Assembly (NCBI GenBank): GCA_937973935.1
Contig: CALJJF010000154.1
Location: 1-5,491, forward strand
Length of the DNA stretch: 5,491 nt
From: MKRK01 sp001896915
Lineage (GTDB): Bacteria > Bacillota > Clostridia > Oscillospirales > Acutalibacteraceae
Reading direction: 5' to 3'
The notes beneath the pieces were generated by a model. That model had not been told where the DNA came from. It ran no database searches and saw only the letters and a program-made list of their open reading frames with translations. Positions within the stretch are counted from its first letter, which is position 1, and the number at the start of each line of letters is the position of its first letter. Positions 5,029-5,491 of the stretch are shown here, one piece after another. A program made the translations under genes and the position numbers.

Positions 5029-5062
5029 TGTAAGACAATATCATTATAATTATTGTCTTACA
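5029..5062 (-). promoter_or_regulatory. Perfect 12-bp inverted repeat operator of RHH2
   Basis: TGTAAGACAATA (5062-5051) and TATTGTCTTACA (5040-5029) are exact inverted copies, 10 bases apart, placed on both sides of the -10 box. The arm centres are 22 bp apart, about two helical turns. This is what two RHH dimers on one DNA face would need, so autorepression by RHH2 is likely. Confidence 0.75.
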
Positions 5063-5071
5063 TGTTGTCAA
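5043..5071 (-). promoter_or_regulatory. Perfect consensus sigma-A promoter of RHH2
   Basis: TTGACA (5071-5066), 17 bases and TATAAT (5048-5043) match the consensus in full, with an AT-rich stretch upstream. The predicted start near 5036 gives a leader of about 30 nt to ATA 5005. Such a strong promoter suggests it is held down by a repressor. Confidence 0.9.
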
Positions 5072-5131
5072 GTTAATTTTCAATAAACTGTCTGTAACAG
5101 CAATCCTAAGTCATTACCGCTTCAAAGAGTT

Positions 5132-5174
5132 ACGGATTGCCACACCAATCTGCGGACTGGTTCGCAATGACGCC
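5132..5174 (-). repeat. Single REP-like unit
   Basis: The plus strand runs from ACGGATTGCC (5132-5141) through a CCAATCTGCGGACTGG imperfect palindrome to TTCGCAATGACGCC. It closely matches the complement of 4517-4558, so it is one half of the MITE/REP-like element in the opposite orientation. Confidence 0.7.
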
Positions 5175-5199
5175 GGGGGGGCTTACATTGCTTGTACGG

Positions 5200-5491
5200 G
5201 GTCAACATGCTCCGACAGCTTCATAAAACCATCCATCCCCCACCGCGTCACGACTGTGCTAAAGCACAGAGGCAATCCGTCCCTCCTTTGTGAGCTATGC
5301 AAGGTCAACATACGCCGATGGCTTTACAAAACCACCATCCCCCACCGCGTCACGACTGTGCTAAAGCACAGAGGCAATCCGTCCCTCCTTTGTGAGCTAT
5401 GCAAGGTCAACATACGCCGATGGCTTTACAAAACCACCATCCCCCACCGCGTCACGACTGTGCTAAAGCACAGAGGCAATCCGTCCCTCCT
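5200..5491. repeat. 102-bp tandem repeat array, continuing off the right edge
   Basis: Two identical 102-bp units (5241-5342 and 5343-5444) and 47 bases of a third (5445-5491) are preceded by a diverged partial unit (5200-5240). Each unit holds the hairpin CTGTGC-TAAA-GCACAG between GCGTCA and GGCAATCCGT, the same flanking motifs as the REP-like elements nearby. One plus frame stays open through the units because 102 is a multiple of three, but it has no convincing start or ribosome binding site and I do not call it a gene. Confidence 0.9.

Noticed and set aside
5091..5491. Plus-strand open frame through the 102-bp repeats, giving a 34-residue repeat
   Set aside because: The openness follows from the 102-base period in one of six frames. 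There is no ribosome binding site or good start, and the units carry REP-type palindromes.
5200..5491. Possible CRISPR array
   Set aside because: The units are identical over all 102 bases, with no short repeat alternating with unique spacers and no cas genes nearby.

Overview
The window looks like chromosomal DNA of a Gram-positive anaerobe of the Clostridia, probably the gut Oscillospiraceae/Ruminococcaceae type. The evidence is the strong AGGAGG-type ribosome binding sites, near-consensus sigma-A promoters with 17-base spacers, the gene families present (DUF815 ATPase, DNA-linked radical SAM protein, TM2 protein) and GCGTCA/GGCAATCCGT palindromic repeats. Every protein gene I can support is on the minus strand, so the genes read from right to left.

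Right part, 5491 down to about 3780, accessory region: a 102-bp tandem repeat array runs off the right edge (5200-5491) next to a single REP-like palindrome (5132-5174). Then come two related copies of one regulatory module, about 603 bp apart (about 5071-4700 and 4469-4085). Each module has a near-perfect sigma-A promoter with operator-like repeats around the -10, a 55-56 residue ribbon-helix-helix (CopG-like) gene with no usual start codon at the right distance from its AGGAGG, and a roughly 145-nt gap. That gap carries a predicted short RNA on the opposite strand, with its own promoter, two hairpins and a U-rich end. The module nearer the centre then continues into a small gene I assign to DUF6809, closed by a strong terminator (3784-3809). 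In the other module the DUF6809 position is empty: the leader is still recognisable, but its ATG is followed directly by TGA and a MITE/REP-like element (4517-4619) lies downstream.

The order CopG-like repressor, counter-transcribed RNA, downstream gene is the control layout of pMV158-type plasmid replication (copG, RNAII, repB), but with DUF6809 where the Rep gene would be. This is the most interesting part of the window.

Left part, 3700 down to 1, ordinary chromosomal genes: a TM2-domain membrane protein with its own promoter and terminator, then a radical SAM protein of the putative DNA modification/repair type with a helix-hairpin-helix tail, a DUF815 AAA+ ATPase 45 bp after it, and an ABC-2-type transporter ATPase whose last codons lie off the left edge. 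The radical SAM, DUF815 and ABC genes each have a recognisable promoter, so they need not form a single operon.
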